19,251 bases of DNA from Pseudomonadota bacterium (GCA_023410975.1 JAEYPG010000504.1:1-19251); one strand, 5' to 3'; shown: positions 8,146-16,484, counted from the first letter of the stretch. Numbers and translations are program-made. The notes: generated by a model from the sequence alone, not told the origin.

Positions 8146-9531
8146 ATGAGGCTGCGCCTGAAAATCCTCCTGCTGGCCCTGCTGCCGCTGGCCGCCGCGC
8201 TGTGCGGCGTGGCCTGGGCCGTGGTGCACCAGCAGCACGCGCTGCTGGAGCGCGAGCGCAGCGCCGTGCAGCGCACCTACATGGAGGCGCGCCGCGACGA
8301 GCTGCGGCACTACGTGGACCTGGCCGTGAGCAACGTGCGCCCGCTGTACGAGCGCACCGCCCACCAGGACGCCGCGCAGCGCCAGGCCGCCACCACGCAG
8401 GCGCTGGCGCTCATCGAGCAGCTGGACTACGGCACCGACGGCTACTTCTTCGTCTACGACCTGCAGGGCCGCGTGCTGATGCACTCGCGCCAGCCGGAGC
8501 TGGTGGGCCAGAACCTCTGGGAGCTGCGCGACCCCAAGGGCAGCCCCACCATCCAGCGCCTGATCGCCCAGGCCCAGGCCGGCGGCGGCTACGTCGAGTA
8601 CCTGTGGCGCCAGCCCTCCAGCGAGCGCATGGCGCCCAAGCTGGGCTACGTGGTCGCGCTGCCGCAGTGGAACTGGATGCTCGGCACGGGGCTGTACCTG
8701 GACAGCATCCAGGCCACGCTGGCGCAGCTCGAAGCCGAGGCGCGCAGCAACGTCACCGGCACGCTGTGGCTGATCGGCGGCATCGCGCTGGCGGCGCTGC
8801 TGCTCATCAGCGCCAGCGGCCTGGCCCTGAACCTGAGCGAGCAGCGCGCGGCCGAGCACAAGCTGCGCGCGCTGGCGCACCAGGTGGTGCGGCTGCAGGA
8901 GGAGGAGCGCGCGCACCTGGCGCGCGAGCTGCACGACAGCCTGAGCCAGCACCTGGTGTCGATCAAGCTGCTGGTGGAGTCCGCCCAGCACGACGCCCGC
9001 CCCGAGCTGCTGCAGCAGGCGTCGCAGCGCCTGGGCGACAGCCTCAACGAGGTGAGGCGCATCTCGCACCGCCTGCGCCCCGCCCTGCTGGACACGCTGG
9101 GCCTGCCGTCGGCGCTGGCGCACCTGGCGCAGGAGCTGCACGAGAGCGGCGCGATGCAGGCCGGCGCCAGCGTGGAAGGCACGCCGCACGCGCTGCCCGA
9201 AGTGGTCAACACGGTGCTGTTCCGCGTCGCGCAGGAGGCGCTGACCAACGCCGCCAAGCACGCCGCGGCGCGGCACCTGGCGCTGACGCTGGAGTTCCCA
9301 GCCGAGGGCGGCGTGGCCATGCGCGTGCTCGACGACGGCCGCGGCTTCGACACCGAGGCGGCGCAGGCCGACCCCGGCACCGGCATCGGCCTGCGCAACA
9401 TGCGAGAGCGGCTGGCCTCCATCGGCGGCCGGCTGGACGTGCAGAGCCGCCCCGGCCACGGCACGCAAGTGGAAGCCGTGATCGACGCGTCGCAGCTCGC
9501 GCGGCTCGCCCGCGACAATCCCGTGCCATGA
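8146..9531 (+). CDS. Sensor histidine kinase with extracytoplasmic Cache domain (NarL/DegS-type HisKA_3 kinase)
   Basis: Inner-membrane sensor kinase of 461 aa. Order: first membrane helix about residues 4-27; periplasmic single Cache domain about 40-190, with the typical DGYFFVYDLQGRVLMH, GQNLWELRDPKG and LPQWNWMLGTGLYLDSI blocks; second helix about 203-228; HisKA_3 dimerisation domain with phospho-acceptor H263 in ARELHDSLSQH; HATPase with N-box EALTNAAKHA (N368), G1 DDGRGFD (about 396) and G2 GTGIGLRNMRERL. Single Cache domains commonly bind small organic acids; the ligand here is not readable from sequence. It overlaps its response regulator by 4 bp (ATGA) and lies directly upstream of cstA. 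The start ATG gives an immediate membrane helix (MRLRLKILLLALLPL); no ribosome site is seen. Confidence 0.93.
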   Translation: MRLRLKILLLALLPLAAALCGVAWAVVHQQHALLERERSAVQRTYMEARRDELRHYVDLAVSNVRPLYERTAHQDAAQRQAATTQALALIEQLDYGTDGYFFVYDLQGRVLMHSRQPELVGQNLWELRDPKGSPTIQRLIAQAQAGGGYVEYLWRQPSSERMAPKLGYVVALPQWNWMLGTGLYLDSIQATLAQLEAEARSNVTGTLWLIGGIALAALLLISASGLALNLSEQRAAEHKLRALAHQVVRLQEEERAHLARELHDSLSQHLVSIKLLVESAQHDARPELLQQASQRLGDSLNEVRRISHRLRPALLDTLGLPSALAHLAQELHESGAMQAGASVEGTPHALPEVVNTVLFRVAQEALTNAAKHAAARHLALTLEFPAEGGVAMRVLDDGRGFDTEAAQADPGTGIGLRNMRERLASIGGRLDVQSRPGHGTQVEAVIDASQLARLARDNPVP

Positions 9532-10163
9532 GCACCCCGCCGCCGCTGCGCATCCTCCTCGTCGACGACCACCCGCTGGTGCGCGAGGGACTGCGCGCGC
9601 GGCTGCAGGCCGGCGGCGGCTGCGAGGTCACGGCCGAGGCCGGCAGCGCGGAGGCGGCGATGCAGGCGCTGCTGCGCGAGCAGCCCGACCTGGTGCTCAT
9701 GGACGTGGGCCTCAAGGGCAGCGAGGCCAACGGCATCGAGCTGGCGGCGCGGATGATCGAGCGCTGCCCCGAGCTGCGCGTGCTGATGTTCAGCATGTAC
9801 GACAACCCCGAGTACGTGCAGCGCGCGCTGCAGGCCGGCGCGCGCGGCTACGTGCTCAAGGACGCCGCGGCGGACGAGCTGCTGGCCGCCATCGAGGCGG
9901 TGCGCTCCGGCGGCACCTTCCTCAGCCCCGGCGTGACGCGGCGCCTGTTCCGCGCCCAGGCACCCAAGCCGCTGCTCACCCCGCGCGAGAGCGAGATCCT
10001 CAGCGCCATGGCGCGCGGCGAGAGCAGCAAGCAGATCGCGCGGGCGCTGGACCTGTCGGTGCGCACGGTCGAGACGCACCGACAGAACATCAAGCGCAAG
10101 CTGGAGCTCGACAGCCCGGCCGACCTCATGCGCTACGCGCTGGAGCACGCGCGCAACCCCTGA
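9528..10163 (+). CDS. Two-component response regulator, NarL/LuxR (FixJ) family
   Basis: DNA-binding regulator of 211 aa. The receiver domain has acidic D13/D14 in LLVDDHPLVREG, phospho-acceptor D59 in LVLMDVGLKG, and the conserved lysine in GYVLKDAAADELL. The C-terminal LuxR-type helix-turn-helix runs from LTPRESEILSAMARGESS to LSVRTVETHRQNIKRKL, about residues 145-200. Its ATG overlaps the kinase stop as ATGA, so the two are co-translated partners. Four bases past its stop is a perfect 7-2-7 dyad in the cstA upstream region, a spacing that fits dimers of this regulator family. The obvious inferred target is cstA, with autoregulation possible. Confidence 0.95.
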   Translation: MSTPPPLRILLVDDHPLVREGLRARLQAGGGCEVTAEAGSAEAAMQALLREQPDLVLMDVGLKGSEANGIELAARMIERCPELRVLMFSMYDNPEYVQRALQAGARGYVLKDAAADELLAAIEAVRSGGTFLSPGVTRRLFRAQAPKPLLTPRESEILSAMARGESSKQIARALDLSVRTVETHRQNIKRKLELDSPADLMRYALEHARNP

Positions 10164-10194
10164 GTTCTAGGGGTTGACCCCTAGGTGGCGCCAC
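10156..10194. promoter_or_regulatory. Candidate response-regulator operator upstream of cstA
   Basis: TAGGGGT-TG-ACCCCTA (10168-10183) is a perfect 7-2-7 inverted repeat, with arms extended to CTAGGGG/CCCCTAG. A third half-site, ACCCCTG, lies just before it at 10156-10162, overlapping the end of the regulator gene. A second palindrome, GTGGCGCCAC (10185-10194), follows directly. TTGACC (10174-10179), in the centre, resembles a -35 box but no -10 was found at the right spacing. The 7-2-7 layout resembles NarL-type sites, although the bases differ from the NarL heptamer. As RNA it could also form a 7-bp hairpin, but there is no U-tract, so a terminator is unlikely. Confidence 0.5.
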
Positions 10195-10319
10195 GCAAGC
10201 GCCGCCGGTGCGGGGACGGATGTGCGGGGGGGCCGCGACGCGGACCATGACGCCCCTGTCCATCAACCCGTTGCGCGTGAATGCACTGGCCGTGCCCGAC
10301 GCGCAGGAGGAAACCGTCC

Positions 10320-12398
10320 ATGTCCTTCATCCGTCGCCACCTCGCCTGGGCGGGCGTGGCCGTCCTGGGCGCGTCCGCGCTGGCCATCGTGGCCCTGTCG
10401 CGCGGCGAAGCCGTCAGCGCACTGTGGGTCGTCATCGCGGCCGTGTGCGTCTACCTCATCGGCTACCGCTACTACAGCCTGTTCCTCGCGCAACGGGTGC
10501 TGGGCCTGGACGCCACGCGCCAGACACCGGCCTGGAAATACAACGACGGCCTGGACTTCGTGCCCACCAACAAGCACGTGCTCTACGGCCACCACTTCGC
10601 CGCCATCGCGGGCGCGGGCCCGCTGGTGGGGCCGGTGCTGGCGGCGCAGATGGGCTATTTGCCCGGGCTGCTGTGGATCCTGGCCGGCGTGGTCTTCGCC
10701 GGCGCGGTGCAGGACTTCATCGTGCTGTTCATCTCCACGCGCCGCGACGGCCGCTCGCTGGGCGACCTGGTCAAGCAGGAGATGGGCACGGTGCCGGGGC
10801 TGATCGCGCTCTTCGGCGCCTTCATGATCATGATCATCATCCTGGCGGTGCTGGCGCTGATCGTGGTGAAGGCGCTGGCCGAGTCGCCCTGGGGCACCTT
10901 CACGGTGGCCGCCACCATCCCGGTGGCGCTGTTCATGGGCGTGTACCTGCGCTTCATCCGCCCGGGGCGCATCGGCGAGGTTTCCATCATCGGCTTCGTG
11001 CTGCTGATGGGCGCCATCCTCGGCGGCCAGTGGATCCACGAGAGCCCCACCCTCGCGCCGCTGTTCACCTTCGACGGCAAGGCGCTGACGTGGATGCTCA
11101 TCGGCTACGGCTTCGTGGCCGCCTCGATTCCCGTGTGGCTGCTGCTGGCGCCGCGCGACTACCTCTCCACCTTCCTGAAGATCGGCACCATCGTGGCGCT
11201 GGCGGTGGGCATCCTGGTCGTGGCGCCCACGCTGCAGATGCCCAGGCTCACGCAGTTCGCCGCCGGCAACGGCCCGGTGTGGGCGGGCGACCTGTTCCCC
11301 TTCCTGTTCATCACCATCGCCTGCGGCGCCGTCTCCGGCTTCCACTCGCTGATCTCCTCGGGCACCACGCCCAAGATGCTGGAGAACGAGAGCCACGCCC
11401 GCTACATCGGCTACGGCGGCATGCTGGCCGAGAGCTTCGTGGCGGTGATGGCGCTGGTGGCGGCCTCGTGCATCGAGCCGGGCGTGTACTTCGCGATGAA
11501 CAGCCCGGCCGCGATGGTGGGCAAGACGCCCGAGGCCGTGGCGGCCACGCTGTCCACCTGGGGCTTCGTCGTCACGCCGGAGATGCTGGTGCAGACCGCC
11601 AAGGACGTGGGCGAGAACACCATCCTGGCGCGCGCCGGCGGCGCGCCCACGCTGGCCGTGGGCATGGCGCACATCCTTCACCAGGTCGTGGGCGGCAAGG
11701 CGATGATGGCCTTCTGGTACCACTTCGCCATCCTGTTCGAGGCGCTGTTCATCCTCACCGCGGTGGACGCCGGCACGCGCGCCGGGCGCTTCATGCTGCA
11801 GGACCTGCTGGGCAGCTTCGTGCCCGCGCTCAAGCGCACCGAGTCGCTGCCCGCGAACCTTCTCGCCACGGGCCTGTGCGTGGCGGCCTGGGGCTACTTC
11901 CTGTACCAGGGCGTGGTCGATCCGCTGGGCGGCATCAACACGCTGTGGCCGCTGTTCGGCATCGCCAACCAGATGCTCGCCGCGGTGGCGCTGATGCTGG
12001 GCACGGTGGTGCTGTTCAAGATGAAGAAGGACCGCTACGCCTGGGTCACGATCCTGCCGACGGTGTGGCTGCTGCTGTGCACGCTCACGGCGGGCTGGCA
12101 GAAGATCTTCTCCGAGGACGTGCGCGTGGGCTTCCTGTCGCATGCGCGCAAGTACGCCGACGCGCTGGCGCAGGGCCAGGTGCTGGCGCCGGCCAAGAGC
12201 CTGGACGCCATGGAGCGCGTGATCTTCAACGACCGGCTCGATGCCGCGCTGTGCGCGCTGTTCATGTTCGTGGTGCTGAGCGTGCTGGTCTACGGCGTGC
12301 GCAGCGTGCTGGCCGCGCGCTCCAGCCGCCAGCCCACGGTGCGCGAGATGGCCTACGAGCGCCTGCCCGCCGACGCCAAGGCGGCCGCCCATGCCTGA
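10320..12398 (+). CDS. cstA: Carbon starvation protein CstA family transporter (pyruvate/peptide)
   Basis: Inner-membrane transporter (692 aa) with many hydrophobic helices. E. coli CstA and its relative BtsT take up pyruvate, and CstA has also been linked to peptide uptake. The family signature is clear: WKYNDGLDFVPTNKHVLYGH, then HFAAIAGAGPLVGPVLAAQ and VQDFIVLFISTRRDGRSLGD, and later ACGAVSGFHSLISSGTTPKM and LWPLFGIANQMLAAVAL. I chose the ATG at 10320 because it has an AGGAGG ribosome site 9 nt upstream. An earlier ATG at 10281 would add 13 non-membrane residues with no ribosome site. The gene overlaps the YbdD-like gene by 8 bp. The upstream two-component pair and dyad suggest regulation by an external carbon source. 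Exact substrate is inferred. Confidence 0.95.
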   Translation: MSFIRRHLAWAGVAVLGASALAIVALSRGEAVSALWVVIAAVCVYLIGYRYYSLFLAQRVLGLDATRQTPAWKYNDGLDFVPTNKHVLYGHHFAAIAGAGPLVGPVLAAQMGYLPGLLWILAGVVFAGAVQDFIVLFISTRRDGRSLGDLVKQEMGTVPGLIALFGAFMIMIIILAVLALIVVKALAESPWGTFTVAATIPVALFMGVYLRFIRPGRIGEVSIIGFVLLMGAILGGQWIHESPTLAPLFTFDGKALTWMLIGYGFVAASIPVWLLLAPRDYLSTFLKIGTIVALAVGILVVAPTLQMPRLTQFAAGNGPVWAGDLFPFLFITIACGAVSGFHSLISSGTTPKMLENESHARYIGYGGMLAESFVAVMALVAASCIEPGVYFAMNSPAAMVGKTPEAVAATLSTWGFVVTPEMLVQTAKDVGENTILARAGGAPTLAVGMAHILHQVVGGKAMMAFWYHFAILFEALFILTAVDAGTRAGRFMLQDLLGSFVPALKRTESLPANLLATGLCVAAWGYFLYQGVVDPLGGINTLWPLFGIANQMLAAVALMLGTVVLFKMKKDRYAWVTILPTVWLLLCTLTAGWQKIFSEDVRVGFLSHARKYADALAQGQVLAPAKSLDAMERVIFNDRLDAALCALFMFVVLSVLVYGVRSVLAARSSRQPTVREMAYERLPADAKAAAHA

Positions 12399-12609
12399 GG
12401 CCAAGGCCCCGGCCGCGCTGGCCCGCCTGGGCCAGGCCGGCCGCTACTTCGCGCAGGGCCTGCGGCTGATGGTGGGGCTGCCGGACTACGGCGGCTACCT
12501 GGAGCACATGCAGCGCACCCACCCGGACCAGGAGCCCATGAGCTACGAGGCCTTCTTCCGCGAGCGGCAGCAGGCGCGCTATGCGTCGCGGGCGGGGAAG
12601 TGCTGCTGA
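12391..12609 (+). CDS. YbdD/YjiX family small protein (DUF466), CstA partner
   Basis: Small protein of 72 aa. The signature is the central GLPDYGGYLEHMQRTHP, then PMSYEAFFRERQQARY and a C-terminal Cys-Cys (GKCC), all usual in the YbdD/YjiX family. In E. coli the family members sit next to cstA (ybdD) and btsT (yjiX), and the same pairing is seen here: its ATG overlaps the cstA stop by 8 bp, so it is translationally coupled. The molecular role is poorly known; an accessory role for the transporter is inferred from the constant linkage. A terminator follows 35 bp after the stop. Confidence 0.92.
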   Translation: MPEAKAPAALARLGQAGRYFAQGLRLMVGLPDYGGYLEHMQRTHPDQEPMSYEAFFRERQQARYASRAGKCC

Positions 12610-12643
12610 TCGGCGATTGAGGTTGCCACCGCAACCGCACACG

Positions 12644-12670
12644 AAAAAAGGGCCGCTTTCGCGGCCCTTT
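12644..12670. terminator. Bidirectional terminator between ybdD-like gene and prpE
   Basis: A perfect 10-bp stem (AAAGGGCCGC with GCGGCCCTTT) surrounds the loop TTTC. On the minus strand it is followed by a six-T tract, so it serves prpE well. On the plus strand only three T follow before C-rich sequence, so it is a weaker stop for the cstA unit. The genes on either side converge here. Confidence 0.88.
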
Positions 12671-12696
12671 CCCCTCCTCCTCCTGACGCCCTCTTG

Positions 12697-14608
12697 TTAC
12701 TTGACGGTCACCAGGTCGCTGATCTGGCGCAGCGCCGCCGGGTCTTCCATCGTGGTCAGGTCGCCCGGGTCGCGCTGCTCGCACACGGCCTGGATGGCGC
12801 GGCGCAGCAGCTTGCCGGAGCGGGTCTTGGGCAGCACGCTCACGAAGCGCACGCGCGCCGGACGCGCCACGGCGCCGAGCTGGGCGTCCACCGTCTTCAT
12901 GATCTCGCCTTCGAGCTGCGCCAGCCTGGCCTCGTCGCCCAGCGCCGTGGCGTCGCGCAGCACCGCGAAGGCCATGGCCACCTGGCCCTTGAGCTGGTCG
13001 GCCACGCCCACCACCGCCACCTCGGCCACGGCCGAGTGGCTGCAGATGCTCTCCTCGATCTCGCGCGTGCCCAGGCGGTGGCCGGCGACGTTGATCACGT
13101 CGTCGGTGCGGCCCAGGATGAAGTAGTAGCCGTCCTTGTCGCGGATGCCCCAGTCAAAGGTGCTGTACAGCCAGCGCTCGGGTTGGCCGTCCAGCGCCGG
13201 CACCTTCTGCCAGTAGGTCTTGACGAAGCGGTCGTCATCGCCCCACACCGTCTGCAGGCAGCCCGGGGGCAGCGGGCCCTCGACCACCACCACGCCCTTC
13301 TGGTCCGCGCCGGACAGCTCCTCGCCCGTCTGCTGGTCGATCAGCTTGACGTCGTAGCCGTAGGTCGGCACGCCGGGGCTGCCGAACTTGCTGGGCTGCT
13401 TCTCCACGCCGTTGGCGATGGACAGGATCGGCCAGCCGGTTTCGGTCTGCCAGTAGTTGTCGATGATCGGGCAGCCCAGGCCGTCGCTGATCCAGCGCGC
13501 GGTCGGCTCGTCCAGCGGCTCGCCGGCCAGGAACAGCGCCTTCAGCGAGGACAGGTCGTACTTCTTGAGCAGCGCCGGGTCGTGCTTCTTGAGCACGCGC
13601 ACCGCGGTCGGAGCGCTGAACATCACGGTGGCCTTGTACTTCTCGACCAGGCTCCACCACACGCCGGCGTCCGGCGAGGTCGGCAGGCCTTCGTACAGGA
13701 TGGTGGTCATGCCGCCGATCAGCGGCCCGTACACGATGTAGCTGTGGCCCACCACCCAGCCGATGTCGCTGGTGCACAGGAAGGTCTCGCCCGGCTGGCC
13801 CATGAAGATGTGCGGAATGCTCGCCGCCAGCGCCACGGTGTAGCCGCCGGTGTCGCGCTGCACGCCCTTGGGCTTGCCGGTGGTGCCGCTGGTGTAGAGC
13901 GTGTAGCTCGGGTGCGTGGCGTCGACCCAGGTCACGGGCACCTGCGTGTCCAGCACCTGCTCGCGCGGCGGCGTAGTCCACGTCGCGGCCTTCGGTGCGC
14001 TCCATCGGCGCCAGGCCGCGGTCCACCAGCAGCACCTTGGCCGGCTTGTGGCTGGACAGGCGCAGCGCCTCGTCCAGCAGCGGCTTGTACGGGATGACCT
14101 TGCCGCCGCGCGAGCCGCCGTCGGCGCTCACCACCACCGCCGGGCTCGAATCCTCGATGCGGCTGGCCAGGCTGTGGCTGGCGAAGCCGCCGAACACCAC
14201 CGAGTGGATCGCGCCCAGCCGCACCGCGGCCAGCATCGCGAACACCGCCTCCGGGATCATCGGCATGTACAGCAGCACCCGGTCGCCCTGCTTGACGCCC
14301 AGCGACTGCAGCACCGCCGCCATGCGCTGCACCTCGGCATGCAGCTCGCGGAAGCTGTACGCCTGCTCCTTGCCCACCTCGGTGGACACCCACACCAGCG
14401 CGTTCTGGTCCGGACGGTCCTTGAGATGGCGGTCCACCGCGTTGTGGCACAGGTTGGTCTCACCGCCCGGGAACCAGCGCACGAAGGGCGCACGGCTGTA
14501 GTCGCAGACCTGATCGAAGGGCTTGTTCCACTCGATCAGCTTGGCCTGCTCGGCCCAGAAGTCCTCGCGCTGCTGGATCGAGCGCTGGTGAAAGTCCGCA
14601 TAGGTCAT
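12697..14608 (-). pseudogene. prpE: Propionyl-CoA synthetase, disrupted by one frameshift
   Basis: AMP-forming acyl-CoA ligase that activates propionate, and in some bacteria also acrylate or 3-hydroxypropionate. The start ATG at 14608 has a GAGGAG ribosome site 8 nt upstream. The first frame runs from MTYADFHQRSIQQREDFW through GGSRGGKVIPYKPLLDEA to EGRDVDYAA. Then, near 13966-13975, the frame changes and the family sequence continues with REQVLDTQVPVTWVDATHPS, the AMP-binding core YTSGTTGKPKGV, and the catalytic lysine in KTRSGKLLRRA near the end. The total of 1912 nt is one base more than a multiple of three, so one extra base (or two missing) in a GC-repeat tract explains it. Both halves are otherwise well conserved with no other lesion, so this is either a very young pseudogene or a sequencing/assembly error; if corrected, the protein would be about 636 aa. 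It lies 98 bp after acuI in the same direction. Confidence 0.9.
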
Positions 14609-14706
14609 GCTGTGGCTCCTCTTTGGATGCGAAATAATGAATTCAAAATCTGGCGTGACGGCAGCGCCCGGCGCCGCCTCGCGCTTCCAGTGTTCAGCTC
14701 AATCGT
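14609..14706 (-). promoter_or_regulatory. acuI-prpE spacer with AT-rich pocket
   Basis: The 98-bp spacer has a short AT-rich stretch around 14627-14652 in otherwise GC-rich sequence, upstream of the prpE ribosome site. On the minus strand it contains CATTAT, a 4/6 match to a -10 box, with no convincing -35. It may hold a separate prpE promoter or may simply be an intra-operon spacer. Confidence 0.25.
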
Positions 14707-15690
14707 TCAACCGTCGATGCGCACCACGATGCGGCCGCGCACCCGACCTTCCATCAGCGCGCGGGCGCCGTCCTGGGCCTGCGACAGCGGCAGCTCCTCG
14801 GTGATGCGCTCCAGCAACGTGGTGTCCAGGGTCTCGAACACGCGCTGCCAGGCCGCCTCGCGCTGCGGGCGCGTCGCCCACACGCTGTCGACGCCGGCGA
14901 GCGTGACGCCACGCAGGATGAAGGGCATCACCGTGCCCGGCAGGTCGCCGCCCTGCGCCAGCCCGCAGGCTGCCACGGTGCCGTGGCGCTTCGTTTGCGC
15001 CAGCGCATTGATGAGCGTGTGGCTGCCCAGGGCGTCCACCACGCCGTCCCAGCGCTCCTTTTGCAGGGGCTTGCCCGGGGCGACCAGCGTGGCGCGGTCC
15101 AGCACCTCGGCCGCGCCCAGTTCGCGCAGGTAGTCGGCTTCCACCGGCTTGCCGGTAAGCGCCGTGACGCGGTGGCCGGCGCGCGCCAGCAGCGCCAGCG
15201 CGATGCTGCCCACGCCGCCGGTGGCGCCCGTCACCAGCACCTCGCTGCCGGGCTTGAGGCCGTGCTGCTCCAGCGCCAGCACCGCCAGCGCCGCCGTGAA
15301 GCCGGCCGTGCCCACCGCCATGGCGTGGCGGGCGCTGAAGCCCTCGGGCAGCTTGACCAGCCCGTCGGGCGGCAGCACCGCCTGCTGCGCCAGGCAGCCC
15401 CAGCGCAGCTCGCCCACGTCGGCGCCGGTGCTCAGCACGCGGTCGCCCACCTTGAAGTCAGGATGCCGGCTCGCCAGCACCGTGCCCGCGCCATCGATGC
15501 CCGGCACCATCGGGAAGCTGCGCACCACGGGCGCGCGGTTGGTGATCGCCAGCCCGTCCTTGAAGTTCAGCGTCGAGTACTCGATGCCCACCAGCACCTC
15601 GCCGTCGCCCGGCTCGAGCGCGGGCAGCTCGCGCACTTCGGCGCTGAAACCGCTCTCGTCCTTCTGCAGGTACAGGGCCTTGAACAACAT
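14707..15690 (-). CDS. acuI: Acryloyl-CoA reductase family zinc-independent oxidoreductase (AcuI/YhdH)
   Basis: NADPH-dependent medium-chain reductase (327 aa) of the AcuI/YhdH family, which reduces acryloyl-CoA to propionyl-CoA. The family N-terminus is MLFKALYLQKDESGFSAEV; then comes YSTLNFKDGLAITNRAPVV, a typical quinone-oxidoreductase-superfamily block with no zinc ligands, and FPMVPGIDGAGTV. The nucleotide-binding loop is VTGATGGVGSIAL. Later blocks GTVAACGLAQGGDLPGTV and PFILRGVTLAGVDSV are strongly AcuI-like. The ATG at 15690 has AGGAGA 8 nt upstream. It is followed in the same direction by prpE, so the pair fits acrylate or 3-carbon acid conversion to propionyl-CoA. It is divergent from the NlpC/P60 gene. 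The physiological substrate is inferred from the family. Confidence 0.92.
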   Translation of the reverse strand: MLFKALYLQKDESGFSAEVRELPALEPGDGEVLVGIEYSTLNFKDGLAITNRAPVVRSFPMVPGIDGAGTVLASRHPDFKVGDRVLSTGADVGELRWGCLAQQAVLPPDGLVKLPEGFSARHAMAVGTAGFTAALAVLALEQHGLKPGSEVLVTGATGGVGSIALALLARAGHRVTALTGKPVEADYLRELGAAEVLDRATLVAPGKPLQKERWDGVVDALGSHTLINALAQTKRHGTVAACGLAQGGDLPGTVMPFILRGVTLAGVDSVWATRPQREAAWQRVFETLDTTLLERITEELPLSQAQDGARALMEGRVRGRIVVRIDG

Positions 15691-15748
15691 GGGGTGCGTC
15701 TCCTGGTGGCGACCGGTGGCCGGCGGCTCATGTTCTGAGGTGGGGATT

Positions 15749-15773
15749 GCATGCCGAAGCCCTGACGGCATGC
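15749..15773. promoter_or_regulatory. 8-9-8 inverted repeat in the acuI / NlpC divergent gap
   Basis: GCATGCCG (15749-15756) is repeated in inverted form as CGGCATGC (15766-15773) with a 9-nt spacer, 59 bp upstream of the acuI start and 78 bp upstream of the NlpC start. The length and position suit a dimeric repressor or activator. No regulator gene is adjacent, and no clear -10/-35 pair was found around it. The rest of the 160-bp gap shows nothing assignable. Confidence 0.35.
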
Positions 15774-15850
15774 TGACGCACCGCAAGGTGGGAAAAGGAA
15801 GCAGGAATGGCGGAAAAATCCATCCCCCGAGCGTGGTAACCTCCGCGCCC

Positions 15851-16462
15851 GTGAAGAAAGCCCTGCCGTCCCTGCTGCTGTCTTGTTGCCTTCTCGCCAC
15901 AGCCGGTGTGAAGGCGGCCCCGCCGCCCGACAGCCCGGCACCGGTTGCGCCCGCAGACGGCGTCACGCAATTGCTGATCGACCGCGGCCTGCTGCCTGCC
16001 AAGGCCATGCCGCTGATGCAGAACATGCGGGACCGTGCCTCGGACTTGGTGCTTTCCGCCTTCGACTTCCTGGGCGTCCCCTACCGCCGCGGCGGCAACA
16101 CGGCCGAGACGGGTTTCGACTGCAGCGGCTTCACGCGCCACGTGTTCGAACAGACGCTGGGCCTGGTGCTGCCGCGCCGCGCCGACGAGCAGGCCAAGGC
16201 CGACGGCCTGGAAATGGTGGGACGCGAGGAGCTCAAGCCGGGCGACCTGGTGTTCTTCAACACGCTGCGCCGCACCTTCTCGCACGTGGGCATCTACGTC
16301 GGCGACGGCAAATTCATCCACGCCCCGCGCACCGGCCAGGTGGTTCGCGTGGAGGACATGCGCGAGGCCTACTGGGCGCGCCGCTTCACGGGTGCGCGCC
16401 GCGTGCCCGGCGCCGACGGCACGCAGTTGCTGCGCGGCGTGAACGCCCAGCCCAGCCCCTGA
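15851..16462 (+). CDS. Secreted NlpC/P60 family peptidoglycan endopeptidase, GTG start
   Basis: Exported cell-wall hydrolase (203 aa) of the C40 cysteine peptidase family, which cuts peptide cross-bridges of peptidoglycan in the periplasm. It has a signal peptide (MKKALPSLLLSCC, then cleavage probably after VKA near residue 22). The catalytic domain starts near residue 65. Cysteine C91 is in GFDCSGFTRHVF, histidine H145 in FSHVGIYVGDG, and H157 in FIHAP, the expected triad spacing. Other blocks are LGVPYRRGGN and LKPGDLVFFNT. The start is a GTG at 15851, chosen because the signal peptide begins there; no ribosome site is visible and the next upstream ATG (15769) gives a long non-signal extension. 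The gene is alone: acuI is divergent and a repeat element follows. Confidence 0.93.
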   Translation: MKKALPSLLLSCCLLATAGVKAAPPPDSPAPVAPADGVTQLLIDRGLLPAKAMPLMQNMRDRASDLVLSAFDFLGVPYRRGGNTAETGFDCSGFTRHVFEQTLGLVLPRRADEQAKADGLEMVGREELKPGDLVFFNTLRRTFSHVGIYVGDGKFIHAPRTGQVVRVEDMREAYWARRFTGARRVPGADGTQLLRGVNAQPSP

Positions 16463-16484
16463 TTTCGGCTCCTATCAGAAAGCC

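Noticed and set aside
10167..10184. Terminator after the response regulator gene
   Set aside because: The 7-bp stem has no following T-tract (it is followed by GTGGCGCC), so an operator is the better reading.
10281..10319. Upstream ATG start for cstA at 10281
   Set aside because: It has no ribosome site, whereas the ATG at 10320 has AGGAGG at a good distance and begins the expected N-terminus.
14664..14681. Terminator between acuI and prpE (GGCAGCG / CGCCGCC pairing)
   Set aside because: The stem has a mismatch and no T-tract directly after it on the minus strand.
15851..15890. Lipoprotein signal in the NlpC/P60 protein (LLSC at residues 9-12)
   Set aside because: The cysteine comes too early in the hydrophobic segment, and a normal signal peptidase I site (VKA) follows further on.
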